A stretch of 64,000 bases of DNA. It comes from Eutypa lata (Eukaryota; Ascomycota; Sordariomycetes; Xylariales; Diatrypaceae). Positions 24,111 through 35,696 of this stretch are shown here, in pieces. The stretch lies in NCBI GenBank assembly GCA_022661535.1, contig JAKULF010000011.1, positions 1,550,001 through 1,614,000 on the forward strand, written 5' to 3'. The translations under genes and the position numbers were made by a program. How positions within the stretch are numbered: the first letter of the stretch is position 1; each line of letters starts with the position of its first letter. Below the pieces are notes generated by a model. It made no database searches and was not told the DNA's origin. It worked only from the letters and a program-made list of their open reading frames with translations.

Positions 24111-25583
24111 TTACCAATAGGAGGCAATCTCTCTCACATCTTCTATAAACGCCGGTGGGTTATCCAAAGCTGGAAAATGGCCACCAAATTCATGATCTAG
24201 AGGCATGTTAGCGCCATACTTTCAGCACAGAAGGTTAATCAAATATTCACTTCGGTACAGAACCAAGTTTCCCACCTCCTTTACTAGCGCTTGGGGCCAA
24301 AAGCCAACGTTGTACTTGAAAGAGCTAAAGACAAGAGGCGCATCGGTCCTGGCTTTTGTGTATGTGGTGCTAAACCCACCTGGGTTCTGAGCATATATGT
24401 AGATGGATGAGATGATTGTGCGTGTTAGGTAGTACAGTGATACCTCAAGAAGGATTTTCTCGTGTGTCAAAGTGGACGGCGGCGTGCCTGCTCGAGGATC
24501 CGACCCTGCAGAAGTGCCCCATTAGTTGGAAATATGGCTTCATGTCAAATGGTAGACTTACATATGCTGTAACTCTCTCCTATCCAAGCTAGCTGGCCAA
24601 CTGGGTTGCCCCAGAGCGCGAGACCGATTGTACTAGGCTAGATAGTTTACCATCAGCAGGTTTGCCATTGGGTATACCTAGTAAGCTAAACGATTATGTA
24701 TGACCTTACCTTGTTTGTCTGTTCGATAAAGTAGCCTATGCCAGCCGTGTTCCACTCGAGAAATCTCTGCTCCTCAAATTCCTCAAGGGGGGATAGGGAG
24801 ATGTTCTGAGCTGCAAGTTGGTCTGGCTGCAGAGGTAAGAAGGGCAAGAAGTTGAAATGAGCCGCGCGGACACTGGTGTTGAAGCCATCGTACATGCTAA
24901 ATGCAACTGAGACGCCCCAATCTGTTCCATGGACTGCGTAGCGCTCGTACCCTAATACCTTGGTCATGAGCGTGTTGAAGACCCGGCCTGTATCTTGAGC
25001 GGTCCAGTTTGCTGGGGGCATGCTGGAGAATGCGAAGCCGGGGAGAGATGGGACAATGACATTGAATGACACGGGTTTTCCTGTTGCAGTAGTGGCTCCT
25101 TTCTTAAGGTCGTCTATCACGGATCCGAACTCCATGAATGTGCCTGGCCAGCCGTGGAGCAAGATCAGGGGGATCGCGTCAGGGGCATCAGAGGTCTCGT
25201 GGATGAAGTGGATTTCCAACCCTTCAATTGTCGCTTTGAAATGGTTGAATCTAGTCTTTGTTAGATCATGCACTACTTGAAGGGGTGATCTAGACATACT
25301 CGTTCATGGCTGCTTGCTCTTTTTCCCAATCGAAGGATGTGGTCCACTCATCCTTCCACGACTTCAGGAGACTGAGATCTAGACCAAAAGAGGGACTGAT
25401 TTCTGGGAACTCATAACCCGCGGGAAGCTCGGTGTCCTTCACCTGTTCGATCATCTTTGAGAAATCATGTGAAAGGTCAATGTGGAAAGGCTGTAAACCA
25501 AAAGCACCGTTTGCAACCTGGGCAAGGACCAACGGGTAGCCATAAAGGCCAAGCATTATGGTAGGAAGATTCATGGGCCACAT
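24111..25583 (-). CDS. Epoxide hydrolase (EHN domain plus alpha/beta hydrolase)
   Basis: Five exons, 25583-25300, 25250-24710, 24637-24562, 24505-24251 and 24196-24111, join in phase to 413 aa, the usual size for fungal microsomal-type epoxide hydrolases. The N-terminal EHN region contains PFHIDLS, ISPSFGLDLSLLKSWKDEW and FNHFKATIEGLEIHFIH. The catalytic domain has the oxyanion-hole HGWPG (about residue 127), the nucleophile Asp in GTDWG (about residue 203), NKPSTIGLALWGNPVGQLAWI and the final catalytic-His segment HEFGGHFPALDNP (about 387-397). The enzyme would add water to epoxides for detoxification or secondary metabolism. The hydrophobic first 25 residues could be a signal or membrane anchor. 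An apparent TGA before the last exon is removed by a 57-nt intron (donor GTGAAT, branch GCTAAC, acceptor CTAG). Confidence 0.92.
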
Positions 25584-25975
25584 GATGTAGGTAAGTTGGC
25601 TATATGGTTACGACAACTTTTGAGCAAGAGCTTTCATTCTAGACATATATGTATTAACATGGTGACTCTTTCATGACGATTAGAAATCTGAATCGGCGCT
25701 CTGATGACAAATTTCCCCTCCTATCATGCTTTGTAATAAGCGATCAAATTTGCTAGATGTCGCAATGGTTGCTGACGCTTACTTATACTACGCCCTTCAT
25801 ATGACAATGGATGGAATGATGTCTATGACTGAGTAACTAGTTCGTACAGCGTGTCTATCAAGCATTTCTTGATTCTGTGGTCTTGATTGATATAATTAAT
25901 GCCATACAAACAAATCTACCCCGCCCCTCCATCGGTAGTATAGGTTTATAGATTAGTGATCACCTCCACGTTGTA
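25584..25975. other. Short intergenic spacer
   Basis: These 392 bp lie between two minus-strand genes and should hold the promoter of the epoxide hydrolase and the 3' end of the ketosamine kinase. No distinct element was recognised. Confidence 0.5.
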
Positions 25976-27065
25976 CTATGTAATGTACCTTTTCAGAAGA
26001 TACTTCAATTCCTCAGCCGCGAGCTGCCTTGTTCCCTTCCCAGGAAAGTGAGCTGAGTTGATAAGCAGGGTTTCAATCGCGTATAGGCGACTTCGATCAT
26101 CAAATTCCTCTTTCGGCTCACTAGGTTCAAAGTTCTTCAAGTATTCCTTCAAGTAAGCCGGATTTGTCATCTCGTGATGCTCAACTCGCCAAATTGCGAT
26201 CTCCTTCTCATTATGAGCGTAATAGGCACACGCGTCGTAAATGTAGAGGTCGCCAGTGTGATCATCAGTCCCAATATTAGACTCCCACAAGTCCCCGTGG
26301 ATGAGGCAGGGCTTTATTGAGCGTTTGCCAGTAACCAGGGCGTCTAGGAGCCGAGGTATGAGCTTTTCGATTGCTATCTCCATCAAGTCGTCCAATTCTT
26401 TCCAAACCCCATTTGCTTTCACGTCGAGTTCATAAACGCCATGCAGCAGTTTCTTGAAGAACGATGTCCAGTTCCGGTCCCACGTCGTATTCAGTGGTAA
26501 TTTCCCATCAAATGTCGTCACATGGAATCCAAATTGCCCAGTTGGCGACTGGCTCTTCTTATGCATTTCTGCCAGTTTCTTTCCCAATGTTACAGGGTTG
26601 GGAAGCTCCGATTTAATCGATAAATAATCGCAGAGGAAGAAGCAAGAGTCGTCTCCATCACATTTCCCGTATCCTCGGGGTCGAGGAGCGAAGTCTGGCA
26701 CTGTGTTATAGATCTCAAGCATCGACATATACTCGCCAAGAACACGCTCAGAAGCGTCAACTGTATTCAAAATCTGTATCATATGAAGGTCATCAAATCT
26801 GTACTTGCCTTCGTGATGTCCGTGATTCCTGGAGGGTTTGAACTCACTTTCAGAAAATAGGCATTTGATGAGCCGTCTGCGCACTGGACGTCTATCCTGG
26901 CTATTGAGGCCCAGCTAGAAGACTTATCTACGCCTTCAACATTCACAACCTTCTCGCCATCTTTGAATGCTGTAGTAAATGTCAGTGCTTCCAGGGGTAT
27001 GCTGGGACATAACATTGTAAACGGCTCTCCTCACCTTTAATGATGGCAGGATCAAGCTTATCCAT
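25976..27065 (-). CDS. Fructosamine/ketosamine-3-kinase family protein
   Basis: Three exons, 27065-27035, 26969-26848 and 26773-25976, give 316 aa, close to the usual length of about 300. The first exon encodes only MDKLDPAIIK and joins to a GEKVVNVEGV-containing exon and then the main exon. Family signatures are the lysine in NAYFLK, the ERVLGEYMSMLEIY helix, the catalytic loop HGDLWESN (about residue 208) and the metal-binding-like YDACAYYAHNEKEIAIWR. These enzymes phosphorylate protein-bound ketosamines and start deglycation. In fungi many paralogues exist and their substrates are often untested. The gene is divergent from the NACHT gene across about 300 bp, so the two may share a promoter region. 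Confidence 0.9.
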
Positions 27066-27373
27066 TCTTAAAAAGGGATTATTTATTTCAAACAATGCTC
27101 TGTTCACAAAGATGGATGAAACTGATGTCAACCTTGCCAGTCTTGCTATAGGTACTGTGTAACCTTTGAGCACCAACATAATGCAGGCTGTGCGGGGTAA
27201 TGTAACCCCTTTCAATTTGGGGGCGAAAGGCGATACAGTACCACCACCTCCAGCCTAGACTAGCATTATCGTTTCTAGAAACCCCTTGCATTTCTAATAT
27301 TTGAAATGGCAATTATGCTATCGCTTTCTCGAATCCCCACAGTTGTCTTTGAATTCCAGTCATTAAGGTAACA
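27066..27373. promoter_or_regulatory. Shared divergent promoter region
   Basis: These 308 bp separate the start codons of the ketosamine kinase (-) and the STAND receptor (+), so they must hold both promoters and 5' UTRs. No specific factor site was recognised. Confidence 0.4.
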
Positions 27374-30300
27374 ATGGTGAGTGTAATTGGACCCCTTGGG
27401 AAAAGTTGATGATCACTTGCTAAGAGTGATATGACTAGTGGAAGCGCTTCAGGTCGAGTAAGACCAAGGTTTCAGAGAATCCGAATTCAAACCCGCCTGG
27501 GCCTTCGATTCTTCCTTCTCCCCAACTCCTTTCCGACCCAACGGCACCGGGTGAATCTGCAACAGATAATCTCCATGTATTGGATAGAAGTGAGGTACAC
27601 GACACGCAAGCGCGGACAGCCCCACCACAAGAATCCCCAGAGCCCCAGCTACAACGCTCGAAGAGGCAGGAGAGCGATCCGTTGGGTCTCACAGTGTTGC
27701 ATGCACCTGTGCAACGAACGGTCGACATACTCTTCATTCATGGACTGGGGGGGACCAGTTTGCGAACATGGTGCCACAAGCGAGACCTGGAGAATCTGTG
27801 GCCTGAGCTATGGCTCCCTCACGAGCCCGAGCTATCCAACGCCCGGATTTTGACCTTCGGATACAACGCAAATTTCTCGGCAAGGAAAGACCATACAATC
27901 CTTACCATAGGAGATTTTGCGAAGGATCTCTTATATCAGATGAAGCACTGCGAGGATGGACCGGAGCGGGTGGGTCAAGTCCCTTTGATCGTAGTCGCTC
28001 ATTCAATGGGTGGCCTCGTCTTTAAGAAAGCCTTCGTTCATGGCCACTTGGATGACGAATACCGGGATATCATATCGAACGTTAAGGCTGTCTTGTTCCT
28101 TGCAACACCTCACAGAGGTACAGATCTAGCTACAACTCTCAATAAGATCCTAACGAGCTCAATATTTGGCCACTTCTCGAAAGACTATGTCGCAGAGCTA
28201 GCTAGCAAAAGTCCGACGATCGATGATCTCAATGAATCCTTCCGCCACCACGCATCAAACGTCCAGATATTCTCATTTTACGAGACACTGAGTACGAATG
28301 TCGGACCCATGTCGTTTATGATTTTGGAGAAACAATCTTCGGTATTGGGTTATCCAAAGGAGATTTCGCAACCTCTGATCGCTAACCATCATAATGTTTG
28401 CAAGTTCGAAAGTGTGGACGACCCAAACTATGTCTCGGTCAAAGGAGCTTTACGCAGAATCATATCCACCATACAACCGCATGAAGGGAACGATAAGGGG
28501 TTCGAAGAGGACTTGTTGCAAGTCACGACACTCCTCGGTATCTCTGGTCCCCCAGAAGAGGACTTGGAGAGTGCCGGCGTCTTAAGAAAAGTAGGAACCT
28601 GTCAAAGCTTCCTAGACAGTGATGAGCTTCACAACTTGGTAAACACTGACATATGCCCTATCCTATGGGTGCACGCTCCTCCTGGCAGTGGTAAGTCGAC
28701 CTTATGTGCTGCTGTTATCGAACATCTCCAGGATAAGGGTCATCATTGCTCCTACTTCTTTTTCAAGCATGAAGACCACAAAAAGAGGGCATTGAGTAAC
28801 ATGCTCCGATCTTTGGCCTATCAGATGGCCCTTCAGCTTCCCGCATATTGCCAGAAATTAGCAGGGATTGCAAAGTCTGGATTGCAATTGCAAGGCGCAG
28901 ACTCGCTGAGCATTTGGAGGCGACTTTATTTGTCCATACTTCCTAACATTGAGCTCACTGAGAGGGTTACCTGGGTCATAGACGCCATTGATGAGTCGGA
29001 CTCAAGCAAACAAGTTGTGGAGTTCATATCTGCAGTGGGTGGGTTTAAGGGGTTGATTCGGGTGCTTGTCTTCAGTCGCCCTTTGCCATCCATCCATCAA
29101 TCCTTTCAAGTTGCCAAGAAACGAGTATCCGTTGTTAAAATGGCTCTTCCGCATAACGAAGACGACATCCGTCTTCTTGTTTCTGATGAGATTGATTATC
29201 TCATGGCCACTGAGGAATTCAAGTTAGCGACTGTAAATGAGATTCTCAGTCGCTCGCAGGGCAACTTCCTATGGGTTAGCTTGGTTCTAAAACGTGTGGT
29301 AAAGTGCCATCGCCAAGAGCAGGTTAAACAGGTCCTCGAAACTACACCTGATGGCATGGAGAGACTCTATGACCGCATGTTAAGTGTTGTTGCAAATCTC
29401 GACATGCAAGAGGACAGAACACTCGCACGAATATTATTATCATGGGCTACGTATGCGAGGACACCTGTCACGGTCGAGGAACTCTCACAACTGTATACCA
29501 CTGAATTCAGATCAGTTATGGACATCAGACACACAGCGAGCCAGATTTGTGGCCAATTTGTTGTTATTGACACCCACAATCGTATCACATTGATTCACCA
29601 GTCCGCTCGCGACTACCTAGAGAAGTCCACTCTCCAATCATTTTCACTCGACCCGGAGACAGCCCACGAAGAGCTTTTCTGCAAGTGTTTTGCGACCCTT
29701 TGCGATGGAACAATCAGAGCGAGACTGGAAACCCTCCATACACCACCCCCCTTTCTCCACTACGCTTCCACATCTTGGGCTTTCCACCTTGAAAGCTGTG
29801 CGGTCGAATCAGACAGGGTCTTAGACATGCTTGTCAAGTTCTTTGACGGAATGTACCCCTTGTCATGGATACAATATCTGTCGATGAGTGGTCATTTGTC
29901 GGACCTGGCGACCGTTTCTAAAGTACTTTCATCCTTCTCGGGCCAGCGCAAAAAGAAGGCAATCGTTCAAGCCCCTATTTCACGACGGTTGCCTGATTTG
30001 TCCCTGATTGATACTTGGGCGATTGATTTGATGAAGTTGCTAGTCAAGTTTGGTCGCTATCTATCAGAAGAGCCACGTGCAATCTACAAATGGATACCGG
30101 CGCTTTGCCCTACCTCTTCAGCTATGTACGAAAGGTACTCTAGAAAATCGGCCGTCACGTTGTCTGTTTCTGGGTTGTCAAAAACGACTTGGGACGATTG
30201 TCTCGCTAGAGTGTCTGTGTCGTCTGGCATAGCCTGTTGTCATGCGGTATCGCCATTCCATTATGCTATTGCTATTAGCCTTTATTGGCCGACTGACAGC

Positions 30301-32214
30301 ATAATTATACGTGATACAAATTTATTCAAAGTGCAAAGACTTATCACTACAGAAGATCCTTCTATACTATTTCTTGCCTTCAACGAAACCGGGTCACAAC
30401 TCGCTTGCCTTGGGTTTTATCAAACATATGTATGGACGCTAGACAATTGGGAACTCGTACGAGAGGTAAAAAACCCCCCCATAAGTAATGCGACTGAATT
30501 CAAATATGATGGAACTGGCTCATTGGTGATGGTAACGGACCATCTTACAGTCTACAAATTGTTGACGACTCGAGTGGATCCATCACAGCCGGTCTCTTGG
30601 GTCCGATTAGGTCCAACTCTATTGAAAGAACCTTGCTTTCCAAAAGGGGTAGTTCCAAAGCTTTCATCAGTAACTCTTAATGCTGAATGTACGCAACTTG
30701 CAGTGATCTGCTGGGATTCTTTATCGATTTGGAGCCTAGACCAGCCTGAAATCCAATTCCATCTCACAGTCCCACAACATGTTAGATGGTCTCCAAAAAT
30801 CGTGTGGCATCCGTCGGGCGTCCACATACTTGGGATAGCCCCCCGAGTATTCAAATGGTGTCCATTAGAAGATATATACGATGAAGTGAGACTTGAAAGA
30901 CATGAAGCTCCCCCTAGCGTAATTCAATGCAGCCCAAACGGTTTGGTGTTCATAACTGGTGACGCTGAAGGGGCCATCAAGGTATATGACGTACTTCGAA
31001 TGACTGTCATATACAAGTTTACGTCGGAAGATGGGTCTCACAATCTCTTCTTTAGTCCTGACAGTCTTCGGATTTATGATCTACAGCGCACTTTCTGTAG
31101 TGTATGGGGCCCAAGTTGTCTTGTCCAACTTGCTGGAGGCGTCTCCAAATGGTTGGGTGAGTCGGCCAGCATCAGTGAAGACACTAGGGGTTGATGTACG
31201 GCAAACATACATAACAACTACGTATTGGCTCCAATTGTTGAAGACCGTAAAGATAGTGAGATAACAGCAATAGCTGTTAGCAACAATACCGATAAACTCT
31301 TGGCATATGCCAATAGTGACGGTGCTATCATGCTCTATGACCTGGTGAACAATAGCAGACAGAGAATTGCCGAATGTAAATCAGTGCGAGTAAGATATAT
31401 ATTCTGGGACCAATCGCAGACTCGTCTGGCCTATCGTTTTTTAAACGAGGTAGTCATAGTCAAAGTGGTTATAAGAAATACGACTGGGCAACGGCAATTT
31501 TCTACCGAGACTACTTTTATCAAGAGCGGAGCTGGCGACCCATGGACTTCGGGAGGGCAGGTTTTATTTGATGATAGCTGGAACCTTCTGTTACTTGTCT
31601 CCGGGGAGACATCCAAGGTTGTGGCCTTACCTGGTGGGGAGGTGATGGCTGAATATGATATGCCTGAGAACGAACATAATTTCCAGTGGATGAAACATCC
31701 GTCGAGACCTGACAAATTGATTTGTATCAGTTCTGGTCATGTATCAGTCTTCACCTGGAAATTGGAAAAACAACGGTGTATCCCGCTCAAAACAGCTGCA
31801 GTCTGGGGCATATGGAGCCGTCATATTGGAAGTTACTCCCCCAATTTCCTTATACTGAGTACTTTCAATATGGGGTTACGGGTGATTCCCACTAGCAGTA
31901 TATATAGTGACGATCCAAACGAGCAGTCAATCCCAACCGAGCTTATCGACTTTCCGAAAACCACCAGGCAGGCGATTTCGCACCCTTTAGGTATATTACC
32001 TGATGAGCGAATGGTATTCCTAGACAGAAACTTGTGGGTATGTACGACTGTACTCAGAGGCGGCCCAGGGGCTATCACAAGGCACTTCTTCGTGCCACAT
32101 GACTGGGTTACGGCCAATGACATCAGCCTAGCTCAATTGCTACCAGATGGAACAATCATTCTCCCTAGCAAGGGGGAAGTTGCAATAATTCGAAATCAAA
32201 TAATGTCTGAATAG
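27374..32214 (+). CDS. STAND (NLR-like) protein: alpha/beta hydrolase-NACHT-WD40-like
   Basis: The frame is open from 27439 but has no ATG before clear coding text. An ATG at 27374-27376 followed directly by GTGAGT, with an ACTAG acceptor at 27438, gives a start exon holding only the initiator codon. The N-terminal effector is a SesB/PGAP1-like alpha/beta hydrolase (ILFIHGLGGT, then nucleophile-elbow AHSMGGL near residue 190). NACHT follows, with P-loop HAPPGSGKST (about residue 415) and Walker B WVIDAIDESD (about residue 513), then an irregular WD40-like beta-propeller region. Such proteins act in fungal non-self recognition and incompatibility. The frame is broken by TGA at 31192-31194, then resumes to 32214. 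Termination there leaves 1252 aa. Splicing an 87-nt intron (31157-31243, donor GTGAGT, acceptor AAG) restores 1563 aa. Which is real is unresolved. Confidence 0.85.
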
Positions 32215-33030
32215 TAGACCAATAGAGACAATTGATTCTAGGTGTTAATATGACAATATAGAATAGGTCTTCACCGCTGCCAGGGGTGATGGTTCAAACT
32301 GCTTTTCCGCTGTTGCCGGAGTTGTGAGGTTTCGCTGTGTCTAAGATCATACAATATCTCTAGAGTCAGCATACCGTTTCACGTGCCTGGGCACTCAATA
32401 AGAGGTCATTTTTGGGTATTCCAGTGTTAATAAAATATGCCAGCTTTTGTAGGAGCTTTTAACCACCAAATTTACCCAAGAGAATAGCAAACTAGTCGTT
32501 CACTGGAGATTCTGAAGGTATAGGGGTTAACTAACTAGTAGCGACCCCAATCCCGAATAGTATTGTGGCTAACGGCGACGAAAGGGACGGCAAGACCATG
32601 GGGTATCGCGCATGTGCATACATTATCCTTGCCTGATTTCACCGTCAAGTAGGTAGTTGTCAAAAAGGAAATGGAGTTAAAGGGCGTTTTTATGATACCG
32701 GGCCGGTCTATGTACCAGACATTACAGGCGTCTATGCTCCCCTGAACCGCACACCGACTCATACTATGCGAAGTTTTCCCTCATGGAAGACTACATAATC
32801 AGAATATTCGACTTAAAGGGACTTACATAGCTCATCGGGAACGTCTCCGGCGGCTGCTCGGCAAGCTATGCCGACAGCCGTAGGTATTAGATGCCAAAGA
32901 TGATGTACGTATGGTTGGGTGGGTGGTATGGTTCGGGACATGTGCTATTTTCTGACAGAACTCGAGGTCATAATAGACGGCATTGGAAGCAGTACACTGG
33001 CGGTTCACGGAGTCTCCTGAGATTTAAAAC
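32215..33030. other. Intergenic, nothing recognised
   Basis: This is AT-rich sequence downstream of the STAND gene. No coding frame or repeat could be supported. Confidence 0.45.
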
Positions 33031-33658
33031 CCGGACGCCACCTACACAATCGCAGAGGATCCCATCGAAGCCATGACGTTCATCGCTGCGGCAGTAACAA
33101 CAAGCACCAGCATCACGGTTCGACGAGTACCTATCGAGTTACTCGAGCTAGAGCTCTTCAAACTTTTTATAAAAAAATGAGAGTTAGATTCCATCGTTCA
33201 TATGTATACAAGGCCCCGAAGAACATACCAACCTCGTTAATGTGACGGTACATAAGCACAACGGTGAGCTACACGCACTACCCGACAAACTTCACCCCAG
33301 CGTCTTCCCAGGGCTAAACATCGACAACCTACCCTTATCCATACCCATTGCGACCATTTCTTCTGGTAAAACTATGATCCGCGACGGGGTCTTTGAGGGG
33401 CGCGTTTCGATGTACATGGAATTCCAAAATCTTGGTGTACACATCGAGGGCCGGGATGAACATCGACTCTACATCACCGGCCCGCTACCGGTAGGTCTCA
33501 TAAGGGCAGTCATCACGTGTCCAACAGCTATACGACCAGCTATTGCTTTGCTAATCGGCATGCTGGCTGTTCCGGGGGTTTCGATGTTGAAGAGTGCTGC
33601 TGTAATCAGCCAGGGTTATGAAGACTATGAGCAAAGATTCAACATGCTGCAAGTTTAA
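33031..33658 (+). CDS. Possible hypothetical protein gene, incomplete model
   Basis: Two plus-strand open segments of protein-like composition are close together. The first, about 33031-33177, includes ATYTIAEDPIEAMTFIAAAV with an ATG at 33073. The second, about 33188-33658, encodes HKHNGELHALPDKLHPS, then VSMYMEFQNLGVHIEG, and ends FNMLQV at a stop. The second part is GC-richer than its flanks, which favours coding. Neither matches a family I know. An AG at 33186-33187 could be an acceptor, but no convincing donor was found. It may be a decayed gene or one with unseen exons. Confidence 0.3.
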
Positions 33659-35489
33659 AAAAACAGCATATAATAGAAGGATCAAGGTACTCAAGGATAT
33701 ATGAGTTCGTTGAGCTTCCCCGCGTTATGACGAAGTATGACCACCGCCTATCATCATTTCTATCAACCCTCACATGGTTGCTGCTCTTAGATAGTTACAC
33801 TTCTCATCCGCTACTACGGCCAATTGCAGAGTATTCGACTTAAGAACCTCATTGCTTCAGTTTAGATAACACATCTAAGATACATTCGCAATAGAATATC
33901 GACTTGCTTGAGGGCAGCCAGATATTTCAGTTTAGTTCATAGTGAACCCCGCAGTTATCTCTTGCATTATCGTGATATCTCCGTAACATATCTTTTCAAA
34001 TCATTCATTTAGCTAAGACTAGCGTCATAGCTGAAGGATGCGCTAGGGAAATAGCGTCATATAATTGACCTGCCTAGCTGGGTAAGGGTTCTGCGGAGCT
34101 CAATGCGGAGCCGTTACGATCATTGCTTAAAAGTTAATGGCTTCGCGATGCCGCACGGCACCCAGGCCGAAAAACCAGCAGGTTGGCTCCGGCAAATCAT
34201 TCAGCCCCCAGGCCCTCTCGGAGGAGGCCCAAAATCACTACATACATAGATACTTCATACGCATCACAGACAATTTCATGTGAGCAATCAATCATATCTC
34301 AGTCATGCGATGCTCATGCGTGTCTGACTCTCATCAATGAGTTGTGGTGTTCAACTATGTGCTTCACCGCCTAGCGTTTTCCATATTTAGATATTCTTCA
34401 AAAATTGCAACCCAACGCACATGGCAATATGTAACTACATACCTATGGCTATGTTACGAGAATTCCAAGACTTTTCTTCTTCTTTTTTAACTTTACGATT
34501 GTAACGTTCCGGCGTCTGCAATGCATAGGGCTGGGCTTGTTTCATGTTATTGGCCGGACGTAAATAAACGTAAATGCTGATTCGATATACGGTTGGTAAC
34601 GAAACAGCTACTGGTCTGCTGGCCCTTGTCGGACTTTCCGGAGTGGCGGAATACGAAGAAGGCCTATCAGATCTCAAACGGGGTTTGCAGTAGTTAGAGT
34701 CCATACATACCTACGTACCTATGGAATGGTCAATTTTTTGAATCGTTGGAATATGTAGACGCGCACTATTTGCCCCAGCCACGCATTGAAGATATAACAG
34801 AATGAGGAAATCTACCATACAGATCATAGTGGCTACCGACGCGGGGGAAGTGATCTACACAGTAACTGACCGCCAAGCCACCTGCCACCATAAGCTGAAA
34901 GGAACAACACGAGGTCGCACAACCAACATTAATCAATTCTCTCGGGCCCTTTTGTCCCCAGCCAGCCAACGCCCCCAGTGGACAACCGCCAACCGCCAAC
35001 CTAAAAAAAAGCTTAATGCGGCTGCCGTAAACACTAACCTAGCCACGTATTCCGGAGCCGTGCAATGCTGGTTGATTGAAATCTTCTACTACGTAGTACT
35101 AATGCAGTTTTCAAATTCCATGCCCATTGGTGAGATGACGTGGCTTAGCAAATGTTTGTTGTTCAAAGGTTCTGTTTGCCTACCTGCTTACCTGCTTACC
35201 TGCTTTTCCCTCTCCTTAATGGCGTATGTCGGTATGTGGGTTGTAGGCTAAAGGGTCGTCCCACCGAAGGATCCGCGAACAGATCTGATCTACGTACTAT
35301 TGGGGGTCCCTAGAGAACATTCCCGGCATGACGTCTCTAACGTCTAACAAAGTAAAGAATTAAGCGCCTCATCATCATTCAGCCAGGGAGGTTGGGCCCC
35401 CCGGAGATTTCCATGCAACCGACGATCAATTCAAGGGAGAGTCAAAATACGAGATGAAGTTACTTTAACAAACACAAAGCACATGGTAT
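33659..35489. other. Intergenic, nothing recognised
   Basis: About 1.8 kb of mostly AT-rich sequence. Short open stretches here have no protein-like features. No RNA gene or long repeat was recognised. Confidence 0.45.
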
Positions 35490-35497
35490 TATAAAAG
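35490..35497 (+). promoter_or_regulatory. TATA box of the secreted-protein gene
   Basis: TATAAAAG lies about 200 bp before the ATG at 35697. It is followed by a C- and A-rich leader of CATCAT and ACACC runs, typical of 5' UTRs of strongly expressed fungal genes. Position and sequence support a TATA box; function is inferred. Confidence 0.5.
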
Positions 35498-35696
35498 ACC
35501 ATCGATGACCAGATGAAATGGAAACATCTCTCATCACTCTCATCATCACACAACATTCACACCATCATCATATATTACAACCCATTAATTTAAACATACA
35601 TCACTCTAGCAAATAAATAATCCATCAAGTAATACACCAATCACACTACCACACTACAACCAAATCAACATCATCAAACACATAAACACCAACACA

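Noticed and set aside
24111..27065. Epoxide hydrolase and ketosamine kinase considered as a biosynthetic cluster
   Set aside because: No backbone synthase, P450 or pathway regulator lies nearby; simple adjacency is not enough.
34802..35251. Plus-strand open frame of about 149 codons
   Set aside because: Amino-acid composition looks random, there is no domain, and the region is otherwise non-coding.
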